From a virus: 64,000 nt of DNA. The notes beneath the pieces are model-generated. The model did not search any database. It worked only from the letters and a program-made list of their open reading frames with translations, and was not told where the DNA came from. This document shows positions 27,482 to 35,657 of the stretch, piece by piece (the stretch's first letter is position 1; each line of letters starts with the position of its first letter). Location: positions 31,640-95,639 of IMG/VR virus record IMGVR_UViG_3300025151_000019; one strand, written 5' to 3'. The position numbers and the translations under genes are program-made.

Positions 27482-28396
27482 TCAAAGAGAGCCATTTCTA
27501 ATAGCCTCAATACCTGTCCATTCAACCTTTCCACCATTACTTTGCATAACAGTAAAGGTCTGCCCAACATTTTCATTGTTGGTTTTAGACTTTCGGACAT
27601 GGGCAGTAAGTTTGAAAGTCTTTCCCTTTTCTTCCTTTTTACACTCAATATATTGGAACAGTTTTGCCGTGGTATTCTTTTCCCAATCTGGCTTTGTTCC
27701 AACAATAGAAAATCCATCATGCACTTCTTTCATGTGCGTGATGAAAAATTTGTGGCATCGCAATTGACAAGCAGCCTTAAACAAACGCTTGTATTCCTCA
27801 GTCCTTGCATACCATTGGGTTGGAACCATTTTAACTTTATCAGCCTGTCGTGGGTCGCCACCCTTAATATGATTCAAACGAGCAATCATGTTTGTAGTAT
27901 CAAGCCAAGTATCAAGACCATCAAAAACAATAGCCTTAACTGCTTCAATTTCAACTTCATCGTCGCCATCTTCAATCTTACCTGTTTCAATTGCTTCATT
28001 AACCATAGCAATAAAATAACGAGCCATGTCAGCAGTAGCCAAATAATCAACAGTCATATCTTCATTATAGACATGAGGATTGAAGATAACAATCTTTTCA
28101 TCTTCACTCCAATGTTGTCGCCATGTAGGTTCTGCACCTTCATCAAAATCAAGAATGAAAAGCCAATGCGTTTCACGCTCTTCTTTTGTTCGGCAATCCA
28201 ATGCTAAACCCGTTTTACCCGTTCCAGGATTTCCACTAATTCCACAAATTAGAAACGCCTGTTCTTGTTCAAGCAATTTCTTTCGTTGGTTCATAGCACG
28301 AAGTTTGGCTTGTTTGAAAGCCGAAGCACTATTGTTTTCTTTTGCTGCTTGGAGAGTAGCCCCTGCTGCATTTCCTTTCTTATTTCCAATTCCCAT
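27482..28396 (-). CDS. RecA/RadA-superfamily recombinase (Sak4-like ATPase)
   Basis: About 304 residues. A Walker A loop (S-G-N-P-G-T-G-K-T-G) lies after a short basic N-terminus, a D-F-D-E-G segment follows, and a Walker B-like strand (K-A-I-V-F-D-G-L-D-T-W) lies near the middle. There is no N-terminal HhH domain and the size matches the viral Sak4 type of RecA-fold single-strand annealing proteins. It likely acts with the nearby SSB-like protein and Cas4-like nuclease in recombination-dependent replication or repair. The ATG at 28396 has better spacing from the GGAGATGA site than one at 28405. Confidence 0.8.
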   Translation of the reverse strand: MGIGNKKGNAAGATLQAAKENNSASAFKQAKLRAMNQRKKLLEQEQAFLICGISGNPGTGKTGLALDCRTKEERETHWLFILDFDEGAEPTWRQHWSEDEKIVIFNPHVYNEDMTVDYLATADMARYFIAMVNEAIETGKIEDGDDEVEIEAVKAIVFDGLDTWLDTTNMIARLNHIKGGDPRQADKVKMVPTQWYARTEEYKRLFKAACQLRCHKFFITHMKEVHDGFSIVGTKPDWEKNTTAKLFQYIECKKEEKGKTFKLTAHVRKSKTNNENVGQTFTVMQSNGGKVEWTGIEAIRNGSL

Positions 28397-28397
28397 A

Positions 28398-28616
28398 TTA
28401 TTCATCTCCTAATTGGTGTTTAAATTGTTCTTTTAATTGCTTAAACTGTTGCTCAAACAATTGACGGGTGAACTGTTTCCCGCTTTTCAAATGGATTCTT
28501 ACTGAATATGGATTATCTGGTTCTTCTTCCAATCTCTTCCATTCAATAGATTCCACTTCGGCCATATCAAAACAAAGTTGATGTAGCCTAAAATAAGTTG
28601 TGTTTTCTCTAATCAT
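28398..28616 (-). CDS. Hypothetical small protein
   Basis: A 72-residue protein. The ATG at 28616 follows an excellent AGGTGATATAC site, which decides the start against longer in-frame versions. The sequence V-E-S-I-E-W-K-R-L followed by Y-S-V-R-I-H-L-K-S-G-K-Q resembles a small beta-barrel for single-strand or peptide binding. The C-terminus is a helical repeat rich in Gln, Phe and Lys. No family recognised. Its stop lies right before the recombinase start. Confidence 0.65.
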   Translation of the reverse strand: MIRENTTYFRLHQLCFDMAEVESIEWKRLEEEPDNPYSVRIHLKSGKQFTRQLFEQQFKQLKEQFKHQLGDE

Positions 28617-28728
28617 GTATATCACCTGTTTGGGCATCGCACCCTTTCGTATGTCATTCAAACCGCCACATATACACGGCAACTCGTAGATTGTTGGTGT
28701 ATCTCTATGACAACAACCTAAGCGAGAT

Positions 28729-28881
28729 TTACAATTCAGCCAACCTATCGCTAAGAAGCAAAAGTGCTGATGCCCAAAGACCGACAAAAATTCCTAAGTC
28801 GTGGTCATAAAAAGCATAGATACCGATACTTCCAATAATAGATGTAAGGCTACTGTAAAGTCCAATCTTTCTGTAATCCAT
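28729..28881 (-). CDS. Small membrane protein, two hydrophobic segments
   Basis: A 50-residue gene read directly from the sequence: start behind a perfect GGTGATTTTTA site that overlaps the stop of the SSB-like gene. Two hydrophobic stretches (about residues 7-24 and 30-44) are separated by F-Y-D-H-D. It resembles other tiny virus membrane proteins. Function unknown; superinfection exclusion, membrane remodelling or lysis are possible and unproven. Confidence 0.6.
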   Translation of the reverse strand: MDYRKIGLYSSLTSIIGSIGIYAFYDHDLGIFVGLWASALLLLSDRLAEL

Positions 28882-28887
28882 TAAAAA

Positions 28888-30129
28888 TCACCAATAAGAT
28901 AGTTCTTCATCGCTTTCGGTTTCTTCCACTTCAGGCGCAACACCCAAAGCAATACGGGGAAGAATACCATACACATTCAATGAAACAGGATTCCATTCAT
29001 CATCAAGAACATTTCCGTCTGAATCCTTCTTCTTGGTTTGATTGGTTCGGCCAATGACAATAACATCGGAACCAACACCGAAATCAATATCCACATTAGA
29101 TGGAACCCAACATGGGGTTGAATCGGGAATCTCTTCTTCTTCAAAACCATAATTTCCATCAGCAGGTTCAATCCAAATAACACGGTTGCCCGTTCTTTCA
29201 TTAACAGTCAAGTTCATGCTACTTACAATTCCATCCGTGATACAAAGTTTCATTCCAGGATTTGACATAATTTGCTGGTGATAGTCTTCAATCTCCATCA
29301 AGTCGGCAACATAACTTTCCATGTGTTCAGCCAAAAGGTCTTCCATAGAAGGAGTATTACCAACAAACAAATCATCTTCAGCATCAAGATTGTCATTGTA
29401 GCGGATAGAACTAAGTGTGCTGGTTCTAATTCCATAACAAGCATTACGCTGGTCATTAAAGAAAGCGTGGAGGTGAACCCATCGGAAAGATTCAACAGAC
29501 CAATTCTTTGCGAGACTGTCTTTCAAACCAAGTGTCCAATACTGATAATCTCCACCCTCTTTCTTTGCGATAAAGTGAACTCGTCGTCGCCATTCTTCAG
29601 CAGGAAGAGGCTTACCGAAACGACTGTTTTTATCACCACTTGAATATGCTTCCAAGTTATCAATAGGAACAATCCACTTTCCTTCATCCACTTCAATAGA
29701 GGAGTTAGGTAGGTCGGGGATAACCTTTGTTTCAACATCACCGTTTCGCAGTTGGCTCTTTTCATAAACACCGTTTTCAAGAACCACTTCAGCAACACGG
29801 CCTTCGTTAAAAACAGTATTTGCATTTGTGTTGTAGTCATTCAATAGAGTCTTACGACTCCATTCCTGAATATCACGGGCAGGTTCAGCACCAACTACAA
29901 AGCCAAAAGCCATATCGCCAAATGAATCAGTTGAGACTTTGCCGCTTTTCTTGGTTGCACTTCGCACAAATTGGCGAGTCAAAGCAAGAGCAGACCTCAT
30001 GTGCTTTTCATTTTCCAAATCCAACCCATTAGCGGTTGCAATTTCTTCCATCTTCGTTGTCATTTCTTCAGAACTGATACCAAGTTTGTTAGCCAATCCA
30101 TTCAGTTCATTCGTCATTCTTTCATTCAT
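28888..30129 (-). CDS. Putative single-stranded DNA-binding (RPA-like) protein
   Basis: A 413-residue acidic protein. The N-terminal 70 residues are helical (L-A-N-K-L-G-I-S-S-E-E-M-T-T and a following T-R-Q-F-V-R). Long beta-rich stretches follow that could be OB folds (around residues 70-210 and 270-400), and the C-terminus is acidic (E-V-E-E-T-E-S-D-E-E-L). An acidic tail and OB-like body are typical of replication ssDNA-binding proteins, and it lies between the clamp loader and the recombinase. The call is inference from build and context. The ATG at 30129 is used because GGTGA lies just upstream and the GTG at 30138 overlaps it. Confidence 0.5.
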   Translation of the reverse strand: MNERMTNELNGLANKLGISSEEMTTKMEEIATANGLDLENEKHMRSALALTRQFVRSATKKSGKVSTDSFGDMAFGFVVGAEPARDIQEWSRKTLLNDYNTNANTVFNEGRVAEVVLENGVYEKSQLRNGDVETKVIPDLPNSSIEVDEGKWIVPIDNLEAYSSGDKNSRFGKPLPAEEWRRRVHFIAKKEGGDYQYWTLGLKDSLAKNWSVESFRWVHLHAFFNDQRNACYGIRTSTLSSIRYNDNLDAEDDLFVGNTPSMEDLLAEHMESYVADLMEIEDYHQQIMSNPGMKLCITDGIVSSMNLTVNERTGNRVIWIEPADGNYGFEEEEIPDSTPCWVPSNVDIDFGVGSDVIVIGRTNQTKKKDSDGNVLDDEWNPVSLNVYGILPRIALGVAPEVEETESDEELSYW

Positions 30130-30147
30130 TTTTTTCACCTTTTTGTT

Positions 30148-31053
30148 TTACTGGGTAAATTGCGCCACAAACCATGACACAATAATTTTCGGAGTCATTA
30201 CCCTTTGTCTCCATTCCATTTCTCCAATTGCACTAAGGCACTTAAATGTAGTTGCCCTGTCCAATTCCATATCTAACACACAATGATGCAGATTAACACA
30301 AATTTCCTTAACAGAATTACCACCTAATACACGCTTCATCAAAAGACCGTGTGCTTTGGTGGGGTCGTCTGTAAGGTATTTCACAATATCATAATAGTCG
30401 TTCATAAATTCCTTTGCCTTTGTTTTCAAGTCGGAATTAGTAAAGGCGACGGCTTGTAATTCATTAACCGCCCTTCTCATATCTCCGTTCATCATACCAG
30501 CAAAGGATTGTATATCTTCATCTGGGAATGAAAGGTTCTCATTCTCACAGATGTTTTTGAGCATACTTGTCATGGACTCATTATCTAATGACGAAAAGTG
30601 ATAATTTGCACAACGACTACGGATAGCATAATCCACAGATGTTTCATCGTTGCAAGTTATCATGAAACGAACTCCCGTGGCTCTTTCCATAGTTCGCTTC
30701 AAGGCTCGTTGTGAGTCTTTTAGCATACCGTCAATTTCGTCAAGTAGAATAATCTTGAAGGGCACATTATCTGACCCCTTAGTATTTGCAAAATTTGTAA
30801 TAGTGTTGCGGATAGTATCTAACTTTCTGTCTTGACTTGCATTGATTTCCATGAAGTTATTCCTCATTTCATCTCCAAGATACTGCATAGCCAATACATA
30901 GACGGCTGATGTTTTACCCGTTCCAGGTCTTCCGTATAACAAAATATTAGGAAGATTAGTTTTATCTATCCATGATAGTGAGTCTTCTACAAATTTATGT
31001 TGTCCTACAATCTCTTCAATCTTTTTTGGTCTGTATTTTTCTGTCCAATTCAT
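30148..31053 (-). CDS. rfcS: Clamp loader, RFC small subunit
   Basis: A 301-residue AAA+ protein. N-terminal W-T-E-K-Y-R-P-K is the RFC box. Walker A is G-R-P-G-T-G-K-T (41-48), Walker B is I-I-L-L-D-E-I-D, sensor 1 is F-M-I-T-C-N-D, and the arginine finger motif is I-R-S-R-C. It loads the PCNA encoded nearby. Slightly shorter than cellular RFC-S (about 320). No canonical RFC-L is visible; the P-loop protein at 31591 may be its partner. The start overlaps the end of the DnaJ-type zinc protein gene. Confidence 0.95.
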   Translation of the reverse strand: MNWTEKYRPKKIEEIVGQHKFVEDSLSWIDKTNLPNILLYGRPGTGKTSAVYVLAMQYLGDEMRNNFMEINASQDRKLDTIRNTITNFANTKGSDNVPFKIILLDEIDGMLKDSQRALKRTMERATGVRFMITCNDETSVDYAIRSRCANYHFSSLDNESMTSMLKNICENENLSFPDEDIQSFAGMMNGDMRRAVNELQAVAFTNSDLKTKAKEFMNDYYDIVKYLTDDPTKAHGLLMKRVLGGNSVKEICVNLHHCVLDMELDRATTFKCLSAIGEMEWRQRVMTPKIIVSWFVAQFTQ

Positions 31054-31441
31054 TTTCAATCTCTCCTATTCCTTTACAATAACCACAGGGCATTTCAAGT
31101 GCCTGCCCTGTTCCAGCACATTGTTTGCATATCCTCGGTTTATTTTCGGGATTGCATTCGCTACAATTCTTATGATTTTTAAATCCTGAACCGTCGCATG
31201 TATTACATAATTTCGTTTTAACATACATATTAGAATGTCTGCTATTAGATTTCTTTGTAATTTTATAATTTTTGTTGGTTCCTACATATGAAGTTACTTT
31301 TCTTTCAGTCGGAACATATGTAAATGTTCCACCTTTCTCCTCAATGTAAGACATAATAGCACTAATGATGCCGTTTGATGTTCTTTCAACACCATCGTTC
31401 ATAGCCCTATCAATATATCTTTCAGCATAACTTTTGTTCAT
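31016..31441 (-). CDS. DnaJ-type zinc finger protein
   Basis: A 141-residue protein. The first 70 residues are soluble with a basic middle. The second half has four C-x2-C pairs (C-N-T-C-D-G-S-G, C-S-E-C, C-K-Q-C-A-G-T-G, C-G-Y-C-K-G-I-G), three of them with the G-x-G tail of the DnaJ cysteine-rich domain, which binds two zinc ions. No J domain is present, so it is a stand-alone zinc domain for protein binding. It is coupled to the RFC gene by a 38-base overlap. Confidence 0.8.
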   Translation of the reverse strand: MNKSYAERYIDRAMNDGVERTSNGIISAIMSYIEEKGGTFTYVPTERKVTSYVGTNKNYKITKKSNSRHSNMYVKTKLCNTCDGSGFKNHKNCSECNPENKPRICKQCAGTGQALEMPCGYCKGIGEIENELDRKIQTKKD

Positions 31442-31453
31442 CTTTCTGCCTAT

Positions 31454-31591
31454 TTAATCACCCACCGTTTTTACTTCAGATGAATCTACATCCTTATCAT
31501 ACAATTCAGATAGGTCTTTAATTTTAAATCTGCCCGCCTTAACAACATCAGCAAGCCATACAGTAAATGATACTCCTTGAGATTTCTTCAT
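31454..31591 (-). CDS. Tiny hypothetical protein (45 residues)
   Basis: Read directly from the sequence: ATG at 31591 overlaps the TAA of the preceding ATPase gene and is preceded by AGGTGATTTTTA. The product begins M-K-K-S-Q-G-V-S-F and ends in S-E-V-K-T-V-G-D; it is amphipathic and acidic at the C-terminus. Its stop region supplies the GGTGATTAA in front of the DnaJ-type gene. Function unknown. Confidence 0.6.
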   Translation of the reverse strand: MKKSQGVSFTVWLADVVKAGRFKIKDLSELYDKDVDSSEVKTVGD

Positions 31592-32421
31592 TAAAAATCA
31601 CCTAACTTAGTATTCGTGTATCTAATTGATTGCCTTCTCGGTTTTTTCAACCCAAGAATCTTACATTCTTCAGCATCAAGTTTTGAAATTGCCCATTCTT
31701 TCCATTCGGGATTTTTTAGATACGCCCTAACGAGATAAGCATCCTTTTCTTTTAAACCTAATTTATGACAAATTTTTGGGACTGGAGAATAAGAGTTTCT
31801 CTGTGGAAAATTTACTCTTCCATGATGATTACCACTCCAAGAAAAAACAAAGATTTCCATAAAGTAATCTTTATTCCACCTTCTCATAATCTGGTCAGAA
31901 AAGGCAATCTTTCTAACATCAATATTTGGGGCAACCCAACTCAATATTTGCATATCTGGCGGGCTATTAAATTTCATGTATCTCAATACTTCATGTCTGT
32001 CCTTGTTCTTCAAATACTCAATGTTTAAATCATAGACACTTTTATCAAACTTTAATGGTTTAGAACAATTTGGCGCATCTCTTTTGATTAATTCTTGGCG
32101 ATTATCAGTCTGTCCCATACGCTTTCTTACACACATATTCATAATTGACTTAGGCACATCCTTCTCATTGATAGATGTAAGCACCACATTTTTATGAATT
32201 GTTAAGATGTTAATAATTTTCTTAGTTTCAGGCTTGTAGTTCACTTCCTCAATAAGAATTCCATGATTTTTTGGGTATGAATATATGTCATCAATTGTAA
32301 TATTACAAGCATCCATCACAATAAAAGGGCGGGAACCCAAGATTTGTTTTGCTCTCTTGGTTTTACCTGCACCATGCCCGCCTACAAGCAATTTAAATTT
32401 TGTTGAAGTAGTTTTCATCAT
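31591..32421 (-). CDS. P-loop ATPase, possibly a diverged clamp-loader subunit
   Basis: A 276-residue protein with a Walker A near the N-terminus (G-G-H-G-A-G-K-T, about residues 14-21). A Walker B-like strand (G-I-L-I-E-E-V-N) and a sensor-like segment (V-V-L-T-S-I-N-E-K-D-V-P, ending in a Cys) follow, in the order and spacing of AAA+ clamp loaders. The C-terminal half is unlike RFC and basic. As the virus encodes only one clear RFC subunit, this could be the second subunit of the loader; this is inference. Alternatives: a helicase loader or an unrelated AAA+ protein. Confidence 0.6.
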   Translation of the reverse strand: MMKTTSTKFKLLVGGHGAGKTKRAKQILGSRPFIVMDACNITIDDIYSYPKNHGILIEEVNYKPETKKIINILTIHKNVVLTSINEKDVPKSIMNMCVRKRMGQTDNRQELIKRDAPNCSKPLKFDKSVYDLNIEYLKNKDRHEVLRYMKFNSPPDMQILSWVAPNIDVRKIAFSDQIMRRWNKDYFMEIFVFSWSGNHHGRVNFPQRNSYSPVPKICHKLGLKEKDAYLVRAYLKNPEWKEWAISKLDAEECKILGLKKPRRQSIRYTNTKLGDF

Positions 32422-32812
32422 TCATCATCTCCCTAATTCTATTCATTCCTTCTTCTTCTAAATGATTTTTTTCTGATATTTCTTCTGATACTGCATCAAA
32501 TAAACGCCAATCAGCATGAGAACATGGAAGATTTTTATTCATCAATTCTCTAACTGCGTTAAGTGCGGCTCTTTTACCTACAATTAATACTGGTGCCTTT
32601 CTATTCGGACCTTCAACAGTTCGCAAATTACAATCAATATCCAATGTCTTAAATTTTCTTTCTAATGCTAATAGAAAGTCATGTGATGCTCTAAACATAA
32701 TTCTAACTCTAATGTTCCATCCTGTTTTACTTGTATTAGATTGATAACTTGTAATTTCAGGTCGGGCAATTGTTAGTAAAATCCCACTCAATTCCCCATT
32801 GTTAAACATCAC
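32393..32812 (-). CDS. Hypothetical protein with LAGLIDADG-like pattern
   Basis: A 139-residue protein. It starts N-N-G-E-L-S-G-I-L-L-T-I-A-R, then has a V-R-I-M-F-R-A-S strand, an L-L-A-L-E-R-K-F helix and a V-L-I-V-G-K-R-A-A strand-helix. This order mimics one repeat of a LAGLIDADG fold, but the acidic catalytic position is not clear. It may be a degenerate homing-type fold reused for DNA binding. Confidence in the fold is low. It overlaps the ATPase gene by 29 bases and the zinc protein by 4. Confidence 0.55.
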   Translation of the reverse strand: MMFNNGELSGILLTIARPEITSYQSNTSKTGWNIRVRIMFRASHDFLLALERKFKTLDIDCNLRTVEGPNRKAPVLIVGKRAALNAVRELMNKNLPCSHADWRLFDAVSEEISEKNHLEEEGMNRIREMMNDENYFNKI

Positions 32813-33075
32813 GATTCCTCATGTTCATCAAGGGTTGTCTGGTCTGGGTGTAGTAAAGACATGGGTAAAGGCTTGTTCAATTCCTCAATACAAGCACTAA
32901 ACAAATGCTTAGGCAACACACCTTCAATTCTATACAGCATCAATTTACCTGCACATCGCAAATGGTAATAAGATTCGCCGCCTTCAATTTCCTGCACTAA
33001 TCCTTCCTCTATACCGTTAAACGGTTCGTGGCAGTAATGGCAAAATTTTCCTTCTTCAATAGTTTTAATGTTCAT
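32809..33075 (-). CDS. Small zinc-binding protein
   Basis: An 88-residue protein with C-H-Y-C-H-E-P-F near the N-terminus and H-L-R-C-A-G-K about 25 residues later, a Cys/His zinc site of a small ribbon or LIM-like type. The C-terminal half is helical with a P-D-Q-T-T-L-D-E end that faintly resembles a PCNA-binding peptide (Q-x-x-L). It lies between the ligase and the LAGLIDADG-like gene with 4-base overlaps. Function unknown. Confidence 0.65.
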   Translation of the reverse strand: MNIKTIEEGKFCHYCHEPFNGIEEGLVQEIEGGESYYHLRCAGKLMLYRIEGVLPKHLFSACIEELNKPLPMSLLHPDQTTLDEHEES

Positions 33076-34580
33076 TCCAATAACTCCTCTAATTGTGTTG
33101 GTTCTTCTTTATCATCTCGGTATTTTACATAGCGGGGGAATCGCAAACCATACTCTCCGTTTTCATTTTGAGTGAGAATGTCGCCCTTCACTTCAATAAG
33201 CATATTCCCTGCACCTAACCTATTATATTCTTGGCTTAAGAAGTTTAGGTCTGATTCTGTAAATCCTGAACCCACCCATCCAATAGGGACTAAATCATTT
33301 CCATTCTTAATAGCAATCTTGAAAGAAGCATAAACACCGACACGCTTTCCACGACCTTCAGCCGCATCAGTAATAACACAATCAACATCAACCAAAGGTG
33401 GCTTGTATTTTGCCCAATCTTTAGACCTTGCACCAAATTGATAAACGGCAGTTGGTGATTTAACAATAACTCCCTCATAACCTGCTTCAATTGCTTCTTT
33501 ATAAACATCCATAAATTCATCATGGGTTTCAATTTCTACGGTATGAGCCAGAATATCTTCCCCAAAGTGCATATTCAAAGTTTGTAGTCGTGTGTCCAAT
33601 GGGTCTTCAAACACAGGTTGTCCACCATACATTAAACAATCAAACAAAACAAGTTTAACTTCATGGCGATAAATAACCTCTTCAGTTTTTCCATGAATAC
33701 GACTCATAATGTTCTTGAAATCGGCAGGGTTTCCATTGGTATCAATAGGGAAAATCTCACCATCAACAATCCAATCAACGGGGTCGGTATTATCCTTAAT
33801 AATTGGAATGAGGTCATTCTCAAACTTAGAAGTAATATCATCACCCTTTCGGTTAAAGATAAAAATACCCTCCTCATTCTGATGAATTTGTGCACGAATA
33901 CCATCATACTTGTAATCACAAAATTTCTTGCCACGCACCGTGAAGTTAATATTTTTAGCAAGCATTGGATTCATGTAATTTCCTGCTTCGGGGATGCAAA
34001 CAATAGCACCGTTTGAAACAGATTGTTCAATACATTCTCCCATGCTCAAAAAGGATGTAGCCTTCTTAATATCACCATTAGGAACACCGTAGGTTTTATT
34101 CATAATTTTCTTAACAACATTCTTACCGCATTTGTTTCGGGTTTCGTTAAGAGCGAAAGCGAGCATCCATCGCTTCCCAACATGATTAAAGGAATCCCAT
34201 GCCGCCATAAGCAAACCATAAGTTTCTTCACGGTCATAAACAGGACTACTCAAGGCATTGTAAATACTACTAACGGTAATTAGAGTATTGTTATGTGTGT
34301 GTCCTTCTGTCAATTCCTCAACCGCTTCACCAAGTCCACCGAAGGTATCAATAAAACCTTCAACAACATCAGTCTCCACATTTAGTTTTTCTGCGATACG
34401 GCTGATTAGTCCCGCTTCACCTACACCTTTGTTTGGGTAATTTCTTGCCCAAAGGTTTAGCATAGCCATTGACTGTTGTTCATCGGCGTTAATGTTATCA
34501 TCATAATACTTCACCATCTGTGTAGGTGTCATATTCATAAATCGCTCGTTAATTTCTGCAAATTCATTCCAATTCATCAT
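33072..34580 (-). CDS. lig: ATP-dependent DNA ligase
   Basis: A 502-residue ligase that seals nicks such as those between Okazaki fragments. The adenylation motif is D-Y-K-Y-D-G-I-R-A near residue 222 (lysine nucleophile). Motif III is V-D-G-E-I-F and motif IV is Y-E-G-V-I-V-K. The C-terminal OB domain carries V-D-V-D-C-V-I and the G-L-R-F-P-R motif VI-like end. An N-terminal helical domain precedes the core, as in archaeal ligases. The ATG at 34580 follows a GGAGAG site and overlaps the histone-fold gene. Confidence 0.96.
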   Translation of the reverse strand: MMNWNEFAEINERFMNMTPTQMVKYYDDNINADEQQSMAMLNLWARNYPNKGVGEAGLISRIAEKLNVETDVVEGFIDTFGGLGEAVEELTEGHTHNNTLITVSSIYNALSSPVYDREETYGLLMAAWDSFNHVGKRWMLAFALNETRNKCGKNVVKKIMNKTYGVPNGDIKKATSFLSMGECIEQSVSNGAIVCIPEAGNYMNPMLAKNINFTVRGKKFCDYKYDGIRAQIHQNEEGIFIFNRKGDDITSKFENDLIPIIKDNTDPVDWIVDGEIFPIDTNGNPADFKNIMSRIHGKTEEVIYRHEVKLVLFDCLMYGGQPVFEDPLDTRLQTLNMHFGEDILAHTVEIETHDEFMDVYKEAIEAGYEGVIVKSPTAVYQFGARSKDWAKYKPPLVDVDCVITDAAEGRGKRVGVYASFKIAIKNGNDLVPIGWVGSGFTESDLNFLSQEYNRLGAGNMLIEVKGDILTQNENGEYGLRFPRYVKYRDDKEEPTQLEELLE

Positions 34581-34866
34581 TCCACTCTCCAAATTCTTCT
34601 TCCTTTTCTTCTTCTTCTTCTTTTACTTGTTCTTCCACGGGGGAACGGTCAAGTGAATCCTTCATTTTCAAATATGCAAGTTTGACATTATGAATAGTCA
34701 ATCGCTTATTTGATTCTTCGCCGCCTGCTTCCAATTCACAATGTTCTGCAAGAGACTTCAATAGTGATTCTGCTCTAAAAGCAAATTCTTCTATTGTTGC
34801 ATCAGGCAATTGTCGGCTCGGTGCTACGGTTTTAAATATTCTTTTTACTTCTCTTTTACTAACCAT
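34564..34866 (-). CDS. Histone-fold protein with acidic tail
   Basis: A 100-residue protein. Residues 4-67 follow the histone fold: helix 1 'V-K-R-I-F-K-T-V-A', a 'P-S-R-Q-L-P-D-A-T' loop, a long helix 2 'F-A-F-R-A-E-S-L-L-K-S-L', then 'N-K-R-L-T-I-H-N-V-K-L-A-Y' as loop 2 and helix 3 (compare G-R-K-T-V-K…D-I-x-L-A in archaeal histones). The last 22 residues are almost all Glu/Asp. I start it at 34866, which has a GGAGAG site; longer versions run into the upstream gene. It could coat viral DNA, act as a TAF-like factor, or disturb host chromatin. Confidence 0.7.
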   Translation of the reverse strand: MVSKREVKRIFKTVAPSRQLPDATIEEFAFRAESLLKSLAEHCELEAGGEESNKRLTIHNVKLAYLKMKDSLDRSPVEEQVKEEEEEKEEEFGEWNDELE

Positions 34867-35183
34867 TTTTCCATACTCTCCTTTTGGTAAAAGTATTTTG
34901 GACTTTCTATCTTCTTCAGGTTCAGGCAAATCCAAACCGAACCACTTAACGAATCTATTCGTATAACCTCATAATCTTGCGTTACGATTTCTGTGTCAAT
35001 CTCTGGTGTTTTTCCATATAGTCTGGATAACTCACTTGAAACTACCTTTATATTATCAGCAACATATTTTATGATAAGAGGTCGTTGTATTTCCACATAA
35101 GGTGCATACTCTAATTCATACTCTCCTGTCTTATTACAAACATTGCAACCCGCCCCACCACAAATAGGACATACAATACTCAT
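34845..35183 (-). CDS. Hypothetical protein with N-terminal zinc ribbon
   Basis: A 112-residue protein that opens with C-P-I-C-G-G-A-G-C-N-V-C, a compact four-cysteine zinc site with the C-x2-C-G-x-G look of DnaJ zinc modules. The remaining 90 residues are mixed alpha/beta with a V-T-Q-D-Y-E-V-I-R-I segment. The ATG at 35183 is preferred because longer forms overlap the JAMM gene. It overlaps the histone-fold gene by 22 bases. Function unknown. Confidence 0.65.
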   Translation of the reverse strand: MSIVCPICGGAGCNVCNKTGEYELEYAPYVEIQRPLIIKYVADNIKVVSSELSRLYGKTPEIDTEIVTQDYEVIRIDSLSGSVWICLNLKKIESPKYFYQKESMEKWLVKEK

Positions 35184-35203
35184 GTTTGTTAATACAGGAA
35201 ACC

Positions 35204-35653
35204 TTACTCTTCGGAGTCGTCTATCACGAAGACTCTTGTGTGTCTCAGGGTTTGACTGTTTTTGTCTTTCTCCCATGTGCAATACTCTCCATTACCTAAT
35301 ACAATTGCTGAATCTAAAATAGGTCGTTGAATCCTCAGGGTGTTCCAATCAGTTGAACTAAAGTAAGCCTTACCAAATGGATGCGTATGAATCCAACATT
35401 TCATAGGAATAGTCATACCCTTAACACTCTCATCCTCATAATCAACAAATGAGGCTGTTCCCTTACTGATAAACAACTTTTCGTCACGGTCAATAACTAC
35501 CGAAACTTCAAGTCCGGGTAAGATATTGGTGCTAAGATTCCAGACGGCTTCCCAGAATTTAGTAGTATTACCATTATTCTTATAATTCGTCCTCAGCAAT
35601 CTCTTCATTTTATTCCATTCCGCCAAAGGCATTTCATAGTTTTCTTCTTTCAT
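35204..35653 (-). CDS. JAMM/MPN-domain metalloprotease
   Basis: A 149-residue protein with a complete JAMM motif: W-I-H-T-H-P with H89 and H91, then ten residues to D102 (S-S-T-D-W). JAMM enzymes are zinc proteases that cut isopeptide bonds to ubiquitin-like proteins (including archaeal SAMPs), or are peptidases in phage tails. Here it lies in the replication/regulation operon, about 1.3 kb from an E1-like gene, which favours a ubiquitin-like pathway over a tail role. The ATG at 35653 has a GGATGTGA site; upstream in-frame ATGs overlap the next gene. Confidence 0.82.
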   Translation of the reverse strand: MKEENYEMPLAEWNKMKRLLRTNYKNNGNTTKFWEAVWNLSTNILPGLEVSVVIDRDEKLFISKGTASFVDYEDESVKGMTIPMKCWIHTHPFGKAYFSSTDWNTLRIQRPILDSAIVLGNGEYCTWEKDKNSQTLRHTRVFVIDDSEE

Positions 35654-35657
35654 TTTT

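Noticed and set aside
27542-28207. Plus-strand open frame of 221 residues across the recombinase gene
   Set aside because: It is the complement of a clearly coding gene with Walker motifs; the translation is Phe/Ser/Ile-rich and lacks a ribosome binding site.
35204-35653. JAMM gene as tail-tip peptidase (lambda K-like)
   Set aside because: It lies in the replication/regulation operon on the minus strand, far from the tail genes and close to an E1-like gene, and lacks an NlpC/P60 domain. Kept only as a minor alternative.
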